DNA from: Candidatus Solibacter sp. | GTDB lineage: Bacteria > Acidobacteriota > Terriglobia > Bryobacterales > Bryobacteraceae | Reading direction: 5' to 3' | Assembly (NCBI GenBank): GCA_013822245.1 | Contig: PNKE01000052.1 | Coordinates: 1-63,867, forward strand | DNA: 63,867 bases | Part shown: piece by piece, positions 37,395-46,119 of the stretch | How positions within the stretch are numbered: the stretch's first letter is position 1 | How the letters are laid out: each line of letters starts with the position of its first letter | The notes under the pieces: model-generated | Seen by the model: the letters and a program-made list of their open reading frames with translations, nothing else | Database searches by the model: none | What the model was told of the DNA's origin: nothing | Position numbers and translations under genes: made by a program

Positions 37395-38100
37395 GAAGGC
37401 GATGATCCGGGCCATGATCTGGCAGCGCTGGTGATCCCGGGCCGTGAAGCCGGTCCAGCCCCATTGGTTCTTCAGTTCGTCAAACACGTTTTCCGCCTCG
37501 CCGCGGCCCCGGTACAACTGAGCCACGCCCAGCACCGCATACTCGAACAGTTCCCCGGCTTGGCTGACCTCCACTGTGCCGAACAACAGCCCCTGGCCGG
37601 AATCCGTTGCTCCCCGCCCGAGGGCCGGCGATTCGCGCACCGCCCGCCGCCGCGGCACCACCACGCGCCGTTTGCGGCTCCAACCGGTCAACTGCAGCTC
37701 GCTCGACAACCCCTGCCATCCCTGCCCCGCCTCGGTCCAATCCTGCCTGCCGAACAACTCCTCCAAGTGCCGCTTGACCTTCGTCGTCCGCCTCACCTTG
37801 AACAGGTACGGCAAGCCCCGCTTCCGGCACTCCTCCATCATCCGCTCCGTCCCCCAACTGACGCCGCCCCGAACCAGTTTCGGCCATTGCTCGCGCGGCC
37901 GCTTCTCCAACCACGCCCGCAAACCTGGCTGCGCATACTGCGAGGCCGTCTGGTTGCCCGCCTGCACTCACCACCTCCAACACCAACCGGATCGAAGCGA
38001 TGAGGTAAGTCTGGCAGATGTGCAACGGCCGCCCGATCTTGGCCGGGTTGTAGCCCCGCACGGCCTGCTCCTGATGGCCGTACAGCGGCTTCACCGGGCG
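37395..38100 (-). pseudogene. IS1380-like transposase remnant, frameshifted
   Basis: Two frames together give a DDE transposase. The first (about 38094-37966) reads KPLYGHQEQAVRGYNPAK and LVLEVVSAGGQ. The second (from about 37965) reads QPGLRAWLEKRPREQWPKL, MMEECRKRGLPYLFKVR and, near the end, YRGRGEAENVFDELKNQWGW with the late catalytic Glu. The sequence enters at KPLYGHQ, well after the family N-terminus, and stops at QIMARIIA. A frameshift near 37965 and loss of both ends make it a dead fragment. Its left end lies within about 20 bp of the TonB-receptor stop. Confidence 0.8.
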
Positions 38101-38311
38101 TCTGTAGCCGACCGGGAACTCAAACCAAGAAATGGGGATGGTGACAGACTCCGCGATGCTTCTTTCACCTTCAGCTACCCTTCATTACCCGCCACGCTTT
38201 GCATGATCGAAAGCGCCCCAAGCAACCTGGAGCAGCCAAACTTCAAGGAAACCCACCGGATCCCGAAGGAATGCCCCCTTCCGGATGCGTTGGCCAAGGG
38301 ACGGGCGGCAG
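38101..38311. other. 211-bp spacer next to the IS remnant
   Basis: No gene is recognisable. The stretch is less GC-biased than its surroundings and may contain the remaining flank of the insertion element. I found no clear terminal inverted repeat. Confidence 0.35.
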
Positions 38312-39349
38312 CTACCCCAGTTTGGGGGGGAGTTCTTCGAGGGGGCCCATCCATTGGAGTTCGCGGTCAAGGTCGCGGTGGAGTTGGTATTTCTTCATGA
38401 CCTTTTCGACGGCGACGCCGCGGAGTTCGATTTTGTCGCGGTCGAAGTTGCCGATGCCGACCTTGGAGCAGTATTGGATGTAGCCCATCCAGTCGGGGTT
38501 GATGCCCATGCATTCGACGCCGATGCGGTCGGCGGCGACGAAGTCGGGCGAGGCGATGGCAAGGCGGGACTCAACAGGTGTGCCAGAGGACGGGCCGTTG
38601 CCTTCCATGCCTTCGTAGCCGTCGATGACGGCGACGCCCCAGTTGCCGCGCATGCGTTCGGCGGTGCGCATCATGTCGTAGTGGGTCTGGCGGACGCCGC
38701 CGTGGTAGACGCGCTTGTCGTTCCAGCGCGGGGTTTCGTCCTTTTTGGACTTGAGCGGCGCGCCGAGGGTCATGTTCTTGATTGCGAGCGTGGCGATGAC
38801 GACGTTGTGGGTCTTCATCGGGCCGGCGGAGATGACGAAGGCGCCGGGGTCGAGCAGGCGCGCGGCGAGGCGGACGGGTTGGATGTGGAGGTCGCCGTTG
38901 AGGATGTGGATGATCTCGTAGAGGCCCTCTTCGTTGAGGCAGACGAGTTTGACCTGGTTGCGCTTGTACTCTTTGGGCAGGGCGGTGAACCTGAAAGTCT
39001 CATAGCCGGCGTTGGTTTCGCCGGCGGAGGATTCGGCGATGGTGACGGGGCCTTTGAAGCGGGGTTCGAGCCAGTCGAGGATGCCGCGGATGGAGTCGGC
39101 GTGGGAGGCGGCGAGCTGGCGGGTGACGGAGACGAAGTTGGGCTTGATGACGACGGTCTTGCGCTGCTTGAGCTTGGGCAGAAGCTCCTTGTCGAGGGCG
39201 GTGAGAGCCTCGGAGATCATCTTGCGGCGGTCGGAGCCGGAGACCAGCGCGACAGGGGATTTCGGCGCGGCGGGGGCGGCGAAGGCCTTACGGGCGAGCA
39301 GGACGGCCGGAGTGGCCAGCAGCGCACGGCGAGAGAATGCGATTGACAT
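38312..39349 (-). CDS. exported DUF362 domain protein
   Basis: 345 residues. The leader AFSRRALLATPAVLLARKAFA suggests export. The DUF362 core has KTVVIKPNFVSV, DSIRGILDWLEPRF, VTIAESSAG, ISAGPMKTHNVVIATLAIKN and NWGVAVIDGYEGMEGNGP, the classic DUF362 signature. Members occur with iron-sulfur proteins, but this one lacks the usual ferredoxin Cys motifs. It is divergent from an Fe-S aldo/keto reductase gene with a 73-bp spacer, so the two may work together. Function unknown. Confidence 0.85.
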   Translation of the reverse strand: MSIAFSRRALLATPAVLLARKAFAAPAAPKSPVALVSGSDRRKMISEALTALDKELLPKLKQRKTVVIKPNFVSVTRQLAASHADSIRGILDWLEPRFKGPVTIAESSAGETNAGYETFRFTALPKEYKRNQVKLVCLNEEGLYEIIHILNGDLHIQPVRLAARLLDPGAFVISAGPMKTHNVVIATLAIKNMTLGAPLKSKKDETPRWNDKRVYHGGVRQTHYDMMRTAERMRGNWGVAVIDGYEGMEGNGPSSGTPVESRLAIASPDFVAADRIGVECMGINPDWMGYIQYCSKVGIGNFDRDKIELRGVAVEKVMKKYQLHRDLDRELQWMGPLEELPPKLG

Positions 39350-39422
39350 GGCAGTGACCTCAGTCTTAATAGTAATAACAGACCGTAAAGTATGTAAAGC
39401 TATCCGTTAGGAGGTCTGGACC

Positions 39423-40544
39423 ATGGATCACAGTTCGAGGCGCGGATTCCTGGGCGCGGGAATCGGGTTGATGGCGGCGCAGCAGGCAGGCGCGGCCGAT
39501 TTGAAGATGCCCGTGCGGACGCTGGGCAAGACGGGGCTGAAGCCGACGGTGCTGGGCTTTGGCTGCATGACGACGTCGGACCCGTCGGTAATCCAGCAGG
39601 GGGTGGACGCGGGGATCACGTATTTCGATACGGCGCGCGGCTACCAGGGCGGGCAGAACGAGCGCATGGTGGGCGCGGCGTTGAAGGGCAAGCGAGACAA
39701 GATCATGCTGTCGTCGAAGACGCCGGCGCGGACGCCCGAGGAGATGGTGAAGAACCTGGAGACGTCGCTGACGGAGTTGCAGACCGGCCATCTGGACATC
39801 TGGTACCTGCATTCGCGGCCGACGCCGGAGTCGGTGCCGGACGAATTGTTCGACACGCAGGACAAGATGAAGCAGCAGGGCAAGATCCGGTTCCGGGGAG
39901 TGAGCCTGCACAGCAACCTGACGAAGATGATCCCGTGGCTGGTGGCCAAGGGCCGGACGGATGTGATCCTGACCTCGTATAACTTCACGATGGACGCCGA
40001 GATGGACAAGGTGCTGAAAGACGCATCCGACGCCGGTGTGGGCATTGTGGCGATGAAGGTGATGGCGGGCGGGTTCCGTTCGAACAAGCCGGGTACGCCG
40101 ATGCACGAGAAGCTGAGCCGGCAGGGTGCGATGGCGGCGGCGTTGAAGTGGGCGGTGCGCAATCCGTTCATCCATACGTCGATTCCGGGCATCCAGGACA
40201 TGGACATGCTGGACGAGAACTTCAAGGCCGTGGCGACGGGTTGGAAGGCGGCGGACGCACCGGTGCTGGCGGCGCAGTTGGAGGCGATCACGCCGCTGTA
40301 CTGCACGGTTTGCGGCAAGTGCGGCTACCAGTGCGAGAAGGGGTTGCCGCATTCCGACATTATCCGGATTGTGAGCTACGCCGACGGGTACGGGCAGTTC
40401 GGTCTGGCGCGGGAGCGGTGGCAGGAGTTGCCGGAAGAGACGCGGGCGATCAAGTGCTCGGACTGCAAGGCGTGCAGCGTGAAGTGCCCGCATGGAGTGA
40501 ACGTGGCCGGGCGGGTGGGCCTGGCGCAGGAGTGGTTCGCATGA
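39423..40544 (+). CDS. Tat-exported aldo/keto reductase with 4Fe-4S ferredoxin tail
   Basis: 373 residues. A twin-arginine leader (SSRRGFLGAGIGLMAAQQAG) precedes the AKR barrel. The catalytic tetrad is visible: Asp and Tyr in FDTARGYQGGQNERM, Lys in MLSSKTPAR and His in IWYLHSRPTP. The C-terminal 70 residues have two Cys groups, CTVCGKCGYQC and CSDCKACSVKC, for two 4Fe-4S clusters. The reductase may take electrons from a membrane chain rather than NADPH. GGAGG lies upstream of the start. Stop overlaps the next start (ATGA at 40541). Confidence 0.9.
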   Translation: MDHSSRRGFLGAGIGLMAAQQAGAADLKMPVRTLGKTGLKPTVLGFGCMTTSDPSVIQQGVDAGITYFDTARGYQGGQNERMVGAALKGKRDKIMLSSKTPARTPEEMVKNLETSLTELQTGHLDIWYLHSRPTPESVPDELFDTQDKMKQQGKIRFRGVSLHSNLTKMIPWLVAKGRTDVILTSYNFTMDAEMDKVLKDASDAGVGIVAMKVMAGGFRSNKPGTPMHEKLSRQGAMAAALKWAVRNPFIHTSIPGIQDMDMLDENFKAVATGWKAADAPVLAAQLEAITPLYCTVCGKCGYQCEKGLPHSDIIRIVSYADGYGQFGLARERWQELPEETRAIKCSDCKACSVKCPHGVNVAGRVGLAQEWFA

Positions 40545-41368
40545 GAAAAGCGATGTGGGCCGCCCTCGTGATGGGGGCGGCCTGCATGGCCCAGTCGCCC
40601 GACTGCGCGGTGGCGCAGGGATTCAAGCAGGACGGGGGCGTGAGGACGTTCACGACCGAGACCTTGTTTGAATACATGGACGGGAACTCGGAGGGGTATT
40701 TCCTGTACGGGTTCAAGTCGATGAAGGGGATCACGTGTTCGAAGGGCGAACTGAAGCTGGTGTTCGACGTCAGCGAGTTCAAGGATCACGAGTCGGCGTA
40801 CGGGATGTTCACCGGCAATCTGGACACGCGGGAGCCGGTGTTGAAGGTGGGCGGGGGCGGACAGGTGACGCCGCGCAAGGCGGTGTTCACGAAGGGCGTC
40901 TATTACGTTGAGGTGGCGGCGGAGCCCGAGGGCGAGCATGTGCCGCTGCTGAACGACGTGATTACGAGGTTCGAGAAGACGTTCGAGGGCGCGGTGACGG
41001 CGCCGGCACAGGTGGCATGGTTTCCGACAGAAGGGATTCAGCCGGGGTTTCCGCGGCTGGTGGCGCAGAGCGTGCTGGGGTTGAGGATGCTGCGGCGCGG
41101 GTATATGGCGCAGTATGACCATGGGCGGGCGTTTGTGGTGGAAGAGGCGAGCGAGGCGGCGGCTCAGGAGTTGATGGCGAAGCTCAAGGAGCGGTTTCCG
41201 CCGGCGGGCGAAGTGGCGCTGGGGGCGGGCGGGTTTACGGCGACGGACCGGTATCTGAAGAAGGTCTGCCTGTTCAGGGTTGGGAACAAAGTGGCGGGAC
41301 TCACCGGACTGGCCGAGGACGCCGACGCGGCGAAACTGGCGGCGGGGCTGGCGGCGCGGATCAAGTAG
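40541..41368 (+). CDS. exported DUF6599-like protein
   Basis: 275 residues starting inside the end of the reductase gene. Signal peptide (KAMWAALVMGAACMAQS), then an alpha/beta domain: TLFEYMDGNSEGYFLYGFKS, LVFDVSEFKDHESAYGMFTG, KGVYYVEVAAEPEGEHVP and ending in a helical part. The DGNSEGYF and DHESAYGMF motifs match the uncharacterised DUF6599 family of Acidobacteria. Translational coupling with the reductase suggests a shared role. It ends 15 bp before the convergent regulator-like gene. Confidence 0.75.
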   Translation: MRKAMWAALVMGAACMAQSPDCAVAQGFKQDGGVRTFTTETLFEYMDGNSEGYFLYGFKSMKGITCSKGELKLVFDVSEFKDHESAYGMFTGNLDTREPVLKVGGGGQVTPRKAVFTKGVYYVEVAAEPEGEHVPLLNDVITRFEKTFEGAVTAPAQVAWFPTEGIQPGFPRLVAQSVLGLRMLRRGYMAQYDHGRAFVVEEASEAAAQELMAKLKERFPPAGEVALGAGGFTATDRYLKKVCLFRVGNKVAGLTGLAEDADAAKLAAGLAARIK

Positions 41369-41383
41369 AGACAGGCAGATCGA

Positions 41384-41761
41384 TCAGAGCGATCCGGCGT
41401 GGCGCTTGAGGATCTGGGGTAGGTTTGTCGAAAAAGCGGACCGGGCCAGGACCATATTGGCGCCTGCTTCCTGAGCGCGCTGTTTCAACTCCGCTTCGAT
41501 GTGGGAGACGAAGGCGATGACGGATGTGGACTTGGCTTCGGGGATGGCCTTGACCTTCGAGATGAGGCCGACGGCGTCGATGGCGGCGTTATTGAGGTCG
41601 ACGATGAGGAGGGCGGGCGGCTCGGCGGAGACGCGTTCGAGGATGGCGTCCTGAGTCTTGATGAACTCGGGCGTGAAGCCGGCGCGTTTGGCGAGGTCGT
41701 TGATCTTGACGACGAAGAAGAGGTCTTCGACCGCGGCCACAATCTTCTTGTTCTTGGGCAT
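41384..41761 (-). CDS. stand-alone receiver-like domain protein
   Basis: 125 residues from ATG 41761 (the longer frame from 41866 lacks support). The fold pattern matches a response-regulator receiver: KKIVAAVEDLFFVVKINDLA, PPALLIVDLNNAAIDAVGLI with a possible phosphoacceptor Asp, TSVIAFVSHIE and NMVLARSAFS. The canonical acidic pair near the N-terminus is only partly present (VEDL) and the Lys of the beta5 strand is replaced by Arg, so it may be a non-phosphorylatable pseudo-receiver. No output domain, no adjacent kinase. Confidence 0.65.
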   Translation of the reverse strand: MPKNKKIVAAVEDLFFVVKINDLAKRAGFTPEFIKTQDAILERVSAEPPALLIVDLNNAAIDAVGLISKVKAIPEAKSTSVIAFVSHIEAELKQRAQEAGANMVLARSAFSTNLPQILKRHAGSL

Positions 41762-41991
41762 ACGAATGGACAGTTGATTCAGGGTGTTCCGGAGGAGACC
41801 GGCCAGACCAGGAAGGACACTATCAGGATAGCCTGTTGCCGGGGTGGGGGCAAGCGGTGCATCCACTGGCCGGGCCGGGGGTCCGCGGCTTGCTGCGCTG
41901 GTAGAGGCTGTTCGGGAAAATATGTCTTGAAGAGGAAGTCCTGAGTAGTGTAGGATATTGAGGTCCGTAAATCAAACGCGGAGGAGTTTGT

Positions 41992-42660
41992 ATGCGTTCC
42001 GCTTTCCCGTCTTGTGTGCTGAGAGGGCTGTGCATATTGGTCTGCGTCGCCGGTCTGTTTCCGCTGAGCGCCTTGCCGATCTTCGACAACGGAGGATACG
42101 GGGGTTATCAGATTGGCCGGTACAACAGCAACAACGGCAGCAGCAGCAACTGGAGGATCTTCGAGGATTTCACGCTGCTCGCGCCAGCGACGGTCGACGG
42201 CATCTGGTGGCAGCAGCATGATCGGACCGCCAGTTCCGGATTCACGACGACGATTTCATTTTTCAACGGGACGCCCGCGCCAGGGACGATGATTGCCAGC
42301 TACAGCGTGGTGGCGACGCGGACCGCGAACGCGTTGCCTGTGCTGTTTGGCAGTTACGCCGGGTACGACTATCTGGTGACGGGTTTGAACCTGCCGCTGA
42401 TGGCGGGAACCTACTATTTTTCGATCAACAACGACGTCCCCAATACAACATGGGATCAGACCACCGGTTCGCTGTCGACGATACCGGGGCGGTGGCAAGG
42501 GACATCTCCATACTTTCCAGCCAGCTCGCATCCGTCCGAGAACAGCGTGTTCCAGATTCTGGGGCCGTCAGGGCCGGTTGCGATTCCCGAGCCTGGGACT
42601 TTCGCGCTGCTGGCTTGCGGCCTGGCGGGACTTGCCTACCGCAGATTCAGGCGCGGCTAG
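41992..42660 (+). CDS. PEP-CTERM sorting-signal protein
   Basis: 222 residues. A signal peptide (LRGLCILVCVAGLFPLSAL) and a C-terminal PEP-CTERM tail: VAIPEPGTFALLACGLAGLA then RRFRRG, i.e. PEP motif, hydrophobic helix and basic end. Such proteins are processed by exosortase/EpsH and usually reach the cell surface or extracellular matrix. The mature part is Asn/Thr/Ser-rich with no recognised domain. No exosortase gene is in the window. Confidence 0.85.
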   Translation: MRSAFPSCVLRGLCILVCVAGLFPLSALPIFDNGGYGGYQIGRYNSNNGSSSNWRIFEDFTLLAPATVDGIWWQQHDRTASSGFTTTISFFNGTPAPGTMIASYSVVATRTANALPVLFGSYAGYDYLVTGLNLPLMAGTYYFSINNDVPNTTWDQTTGSLSTIPGRWQGTSPYFPASSHPSENSVFQILGPSGPVAIPEPGTFALLACGLAGLAYRRFRRG

Positions 42661-42698
42661 CAGGCGCGCCCCAGATCCACGCAATTTCCTGACTTCCA

Positions 42699-42730
42699 GC
42701 GAGGCCGTGAGCGGGAAGCCGCGGCCTCGC
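42699..42730 (+). terminator. hairpin after the PEP-CTERM gene
   Basis: GCGAGGCCG (42699-42707) and CGGCCTCGC (42722-42730) form a perfect 9-bp stem with a 14-nt loop, 38 bp after the stop. No T tract follows. Confidence 0.45.
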
Positions 42731-42747
42731 GTGGCTAGACTAGTATC

Positions 42748-43644
42748 TTGAACCAGGTGATCAGCCGCAGGACGTTGCTTTCCGGTTTGGGGTTTGTGCA
42801 GACGGCGGCGGTGCGGGTGGTGTGCGGCGGGGACGTGATGCTGGCGCGGTGGGTGGGGCGGAAGGCGGCCGAGGAGAAAGACTGGCTGAGGCCGCTGCGG
42901 GGGGTGGCGCCGGCGTTTCTGAGCGCGGATATCGGGCTGGTGAATCTGGAGTCGCCGTTTTCGGAAACCGGGCCATATGACAGGACGGACATGGTGTTCC
43001 GCGCACGTCCGGAGATGGTGGAGGCGCTGACCGGGGCGGGGATCAACGCCGTCAGCCTGGCGAATAACCATGTGCGCGATGCCGGGGCTGAGGGTTTGGA
43101 ATACACCATCAAACTGCTGGAGAAGAACGGCATTGCGGTGGCGGGGGTGGGCCGTGAGGCGGTGATCGAGCGGCAGGGCGTCAAGTTCAGGATTCTGGCG
43201 TATACGTATGACCAGAGGAACGGGAACTGGACGAGCGACGACGCGCGGGTGCCGGGACTGGATGCGGCACTTGCGGCGGCGGATGTCGCGGCGGCGCGGG
43301 CGCGGGGCGAGACGGTGATCGTGTCGATGCATGCGGGCTGGGAGTATCAGAAGAAGGCCAACGCGCAGCAGCGGGCGTTCGCGGCGGCGGTGGTGAAGGC
43401 CGGGGCGGCGTGCGTGGCGGGGCATCATCCGCATGTGGTGCAGGAGGCGGAGGAGATTGGGGGCGCGCCGGTGTTTTACTCGCTGGGGAACCTGGTGTTC
43501 GACCAGAGGGATCCGGGGACGGGCGAGGGGTTGCTGGCGGAGGCGGTTTTCGAGGGCGGACGGGTGGCGCGATGGCGGACGCTGAAGACGAGAATCACGA
43601 ACGGGGCGGCCAGGTTGTTACACAAGTACGAAGAATTTCGTTGA
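42748..43644 (+). CDS. CapA/PgsA-type metallophosphoesterase-like protein
   Basis: 298 residues, probable TTG start at 42748 with an exported-looking N-terminus (VISRRTLLSGLGFVQTAA). Motifs of the CapA poly-gamma-glutamate synthesis family: VVCGGDVMLARWVG, INAVSLANNHVRDAGAEGL, VIVSMHAGWEY and VAGHHPHVVQEAEEI with FYSLGNLVFDQRD. Metal-binding Asp, Asn and His are all kept. The other capsule genes (capB, capC) are absent. The stop codon overlaps the -35 box of the next promoter. Confidence 0.88.
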   Translation: MNQVISRRTLLSGLGFVQTAAVRVVCGGDVMLARWVGRKAAEEKDWLRPLRGVAPAFLSADIGLVNLESPFSETGPYDRTDMVFRARPEMVEALTGAGINAVSLANNHVRDAGAEGLEYTIKLLEKNGIAVAGVGREAVIERQGVKFRILAYTYDQRNGNWTSDDARVPGLDAALAAADVAAARARGETVIVSMHAGWEYQKKANAQQRAFAAAVVKAGAACVAGHHPHVVQEAEEIGGAPVFYSLGNLVFDQRDPGTGEGLLAEAVFEGGRVARWRTLKTRITNGAARLLHKYEEFR

Positions 43645-43670
43645 CACTACGAAAGTCTTCGTAATACAGT
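43628..43670 (+). promoter_or_regulatory. BlaI-type promoter with two operators
   Basis: Two dyads ACGAA-N4-TTCGT lie at 43628-43641 and 43649-43662, centres 21 bp apart (two helical turns). A perfect -35 TTGACA (43641-43646) sits between them, and a weak -10, TACAGT (43665-43670), lies 18 bp after it. The second dyad extends to TACGAA-N4-TTCGTA. This fits repression by the BlaI-type protein encoded immediately downstream. Confidence 0.75.
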
Positions 43671-43679
43671 CGGGGTGAG

Positions 43680-44075
43680 ATGAAACCGGCGCTTTGTCCG
43701 ATACCGAAACCGACTGGATCCGAGCTGGAGATTCTGGGCGTGCTGTGGGAGACGGGACCGGCGACGGTGCGGCAGGTGTGGGCGAAGTTGGACGCGGTGA
43801 AGCCGGCCGGGTACACGACGGTTCTGAAGCTGATGCAGATCATGGCGGAGAAGGGGCTGGTCAAGCGGAACGAGGAGAATAGGGCGCACGTTTACAGTCC
43901 GGTGCTGGAGCGGGAAGAGGTGCAGGGGCGGATGGTGGACGACCTGATGGAGCGGGTATTCGGCGGGTCAGCGTCGGCGCTGGTGATGCGGGCCCTTTCG
44001 CGCAAGCGCGCGTCCAAGAATGAGATCGCCGAGATCCGGAAGATGCTGGACGAGGCCGAGGGAGGCAGGCGATGA
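43680..44075 (+). CDS. BlaI/MecI-type transcriptional repressor
   Basis: 131 residues with a winged-helix domain (about 12-85): LEILGVLWETGPATVRQVWA, AGYTTVLKLMQIMAEKGLVK and the wing RNEENRAHVYSP, then a dimerisation helix with LSRKRASKNEIAEIRKMLDE. In characterised systems such a repressor is cut by its metalloprotease partner. Its gene overlaps the M56 gene (ATGA), and the promoter carries two dyads, so autorepression is likely. Confidence 0.92.
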   Translation: MKPALCPIPKPTGSELEILGVLWETGPATVRQVWAKLDAVKPAGYTTVLKLMQIMAEKGLVKRNEENRAHVYSPVLEREEVQGRMVDDLMERVFGGSASALVMRALSRKRASKNEIAEIRKMLDEAEGGRR

Positions 44076-45973
44076 TCACGCTGGGCTGGGCGCTGGTTCA
44101 TTTCGTGTGGCAGGGAGCGCTGATCGCGCTGGTGCTGGCGGTGGCGTTGCGGGCGTTGAGGGGAGGGCCGGCGCAGTGGCGGTATGCGGCGGCTTGCGTG
44201 GCGCTGCTGGGGATGGCTTTGTCGGTTCCGGTGACGGTGGCGTTGCTGCAGCCGGGCGAGGCGGGGGCGTTGCCGCCGGGGATCCGGGGGATGATGCTGG
44301 ACGGGGATTTTAAGGTGGAATCGGCGGCCGGATGGCAGCAATGGGTGGTGCTGGTCTGGGCGATTGGCGCGGGGGTGCTGTTGATCCGGACGGCGATGGG
44401 GTGGCAGCTTGCACGTCGAAAGAGCAGGAACGGGATTCAATGGGAGTACCCACTGAGCCGGCTGATGGAGCGGATGAACATGAGCGGGCGGATCGACCTG
44501 ATGGTGTCGAAGTTCGCCGATGCGCCGCAGGTGTTCGGGTGGTTGAAGCCGGTGATTTTGATTCCGGCGGCGGCTGTGGCGCGGTTGACGCCGGCGGAGA
44601 TGGAGGCGGTGCTGGCGCACGAGTTGGCGCATATCATCCGGCGGGATTACGTGGTGAATCTGGCGCAGACGGTTGTCGAATCGCTGTTGTTCTACCATCC
44701 GGCGGTGTGGTGGGTGTCGCGGCGGATTCGCGAGGAGCGGGAACACTGCTGCGACGACATGGCGGTGAAGGTCTGCGGCGACCGGAGGCGGTATTCGCGG
44801 GCGTTACTGAAGTTGGAAGAAGCAAGGCCGGAGTTTGCGATGGCGGCGACGGCAGGAGGTTTGAAGATGCGGATTATGAGATTGATGGGATACCCAACGA
44901 GGGAAACGGGTTGGGGTCCGGGTGTGGCGGCCGCGGGCGTGGCGCTGCTGATGGGCGGGTTGATGTGGGCGTCGCAGGCGCCTCCGCCACCTCCTCCACC
45001 ACCACCACCGCCGGCAGTGGCCGAGGCCCCGGAAGCGCCGGAGGTTCCGGCGGTAGCGAAAGTGGCGCCCGTTGCACCGGTGGCGCCGGTTGCGCCGGTC
45101 GCGAAGGTGACGGCCGGACGGGTGGTAGTCAACAATGCGGATCAGCCGCCGCCGCCGCCTCCTCCTCCTCCTCCCCCGCCTGCTCCGTCGAAAGCAGTCG
45201 GCGCCGGTGTTGGCAGCGGAGTTGGAAGTGGAGTTGGCGGTGGGATTGGCGGCGGGATCGCCGGTGGCATTAGATATGGAGTTCCAGGAGGGGTAGATCG
45301 GGCCTCCGCGCCGCCGCCACCGCCGCCTCCTCCTCCAGCGACGTTGAAGGTGGTGGACGAGAAGGTGGTAGTGAGTGCGGAGGAGCGGGCGAGGCGGGCG
45401 GAGAGGCAGGCTCGCATGGCCGACGAGCGGGCGCGGGTTGAGGAAGAGCGGGCCGCGAAGCAGGTAGACCGGGAGGCGATGCGCGAGGATCTGAAGCGTG
45501 AATTCGAGCGGGCGCTGAAGGACCTGCGACTGAACAAGCAGCAGATGGAGGCCAATATCCGCGAGGCGATGGAGAAGGCCAAGCAGCAGTTGGGCGATCA
45601 GAAGATCCAGAAGGAAGCGCAGGTGGCGATGGAAAAGGCCCTGGCCGAATTGAAGGCGCGCGAGCCGGAGATCCGGAAGAACATCGAGCAGGCGATGGCG
45701 CGGCTGGACGGCGAGTTGAAGGATCTGGATGGGAAGTTGCAGGCCGAGCGGGCGGAGAGGGAGCGGCGGGTTGAGTATGCCGATCAGAAGTGGTCGAAGG
45801 GCGAGGTGAAGGGTTCGGCGACGGCGAAGGGGCGGCACTATTTGAGGTATGGTCCGCCGGATGAGATCGAGTCCCACGCGGGGAAAGGGGAGAACTGGCT
45901 GTACCGGAACTGGCGGGGGACGGGCGGGAAGATGATCTTCGAGTTCGACGCCGACGGGCAGTTGAAGAGGTAA
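44072..45973 (+). CDS. M56/BlaR1-type membrane metalloprotease with Pro-rich, coiled-coil and YGPPDEI tail
   Basis: 633 residues. Residues 1-305 are the BlaR1 N-part: several TM helices with the zinc motif VLAHELAHIIRRDY (near 183) and a last TM near 290-308. After it come Pro runs (near 309 and 352), a Gly/Val repeat region, another Pro run, then a long charged coiled coil (about 430-575). The end carries RYGPPDEIES (592-601) and ENWLYRNW, resembling GWxTD-type domains. BlaR1's penicillin-binding sensor domain is absent, so the sensed signal must differ. Overlaps blaI-like stop (ATGA). Confidence 0.85.
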   Translation: MITLGWALVHFVWQGALIALVLAVALRALRGGPAQWRYAAACVALLGMALSVPVTVALLQPGEAGALPPGIRGMMLDGDFKVESAAGWQQWVVLVWAIGAGVLLIRTAMGWQLARRKSRNGIQWEYPLSRLMERMNMSGRIDLMVSKFADAPQVFGWLKPVILIPAAAVARLTPAEMEAVLAHELAHIIRRDYVVNLAQTVVESLLFYHPAVWWVSRRIREEREHCCDDMAVKVCGDRRRYSRALLKLEEARPEFAMAATAGGLKMRIMRLMGYPTRETGWGPGVAAAGVALLMGGLMWASQAPPPPPPPPPPPAVAEAPEAPEVPAVAKVAPVAPVAPVAPVAKVTAGRVVVNNADQPPPPPPPPPPPPAPSKAVGAGVGSGVGSGVGGGIGGGIAGGIRYGVPGGVDRASAPPPPPPPPPATLKVVDEKVVVSAEERARRAERQARMADERARVEEERAAKQVDREAMREDLKREFERALKDLRLNKQQMEANIREAMEKAKQQLGDQKIQKEAQVAMEKALAELKAREPEIRKNIEQAMARLDGELKDLDGKLQAERAERERRVEYADQKWSKGEVKGSATAKGRHYLRYGPPDEIESHAGKGENWLYRNWRGTGGKMIFEFDADGQLKR

Positions 45974-46018
45974 GCGGCCGGACGGACTGCTTCTCCTTGG
46001 GGCTGCCTGCGAGGACGG

Positions 46019-46053
46019 CCCCTTGCCCATGCCGGGCGGGTTGGGGCAAGGGG
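46019..46053 (+). terminator. hairpin after the M56 gene
   Basis: CCCCTTGCCC (46019-46028) and GGGCAAGGGG (46044-46053) form a perfect 10-bp stem with a 15-nt loop, about 45 bp after the stop. No T tract. Confidence 0.5.
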
Positions 46054-46119
46054 TCTCGGGCGTGACCAAACGAACTCCTGATTTGTTAAGTCCTTTGTTA
46101 TCAACAGACAAAAAATGAC

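Noticed and set aside
38285-39346. 353-codon plus-strand ORF opposite DUF362
   Set aside because: Antisense shadow of a gene with the DUF362 signature.
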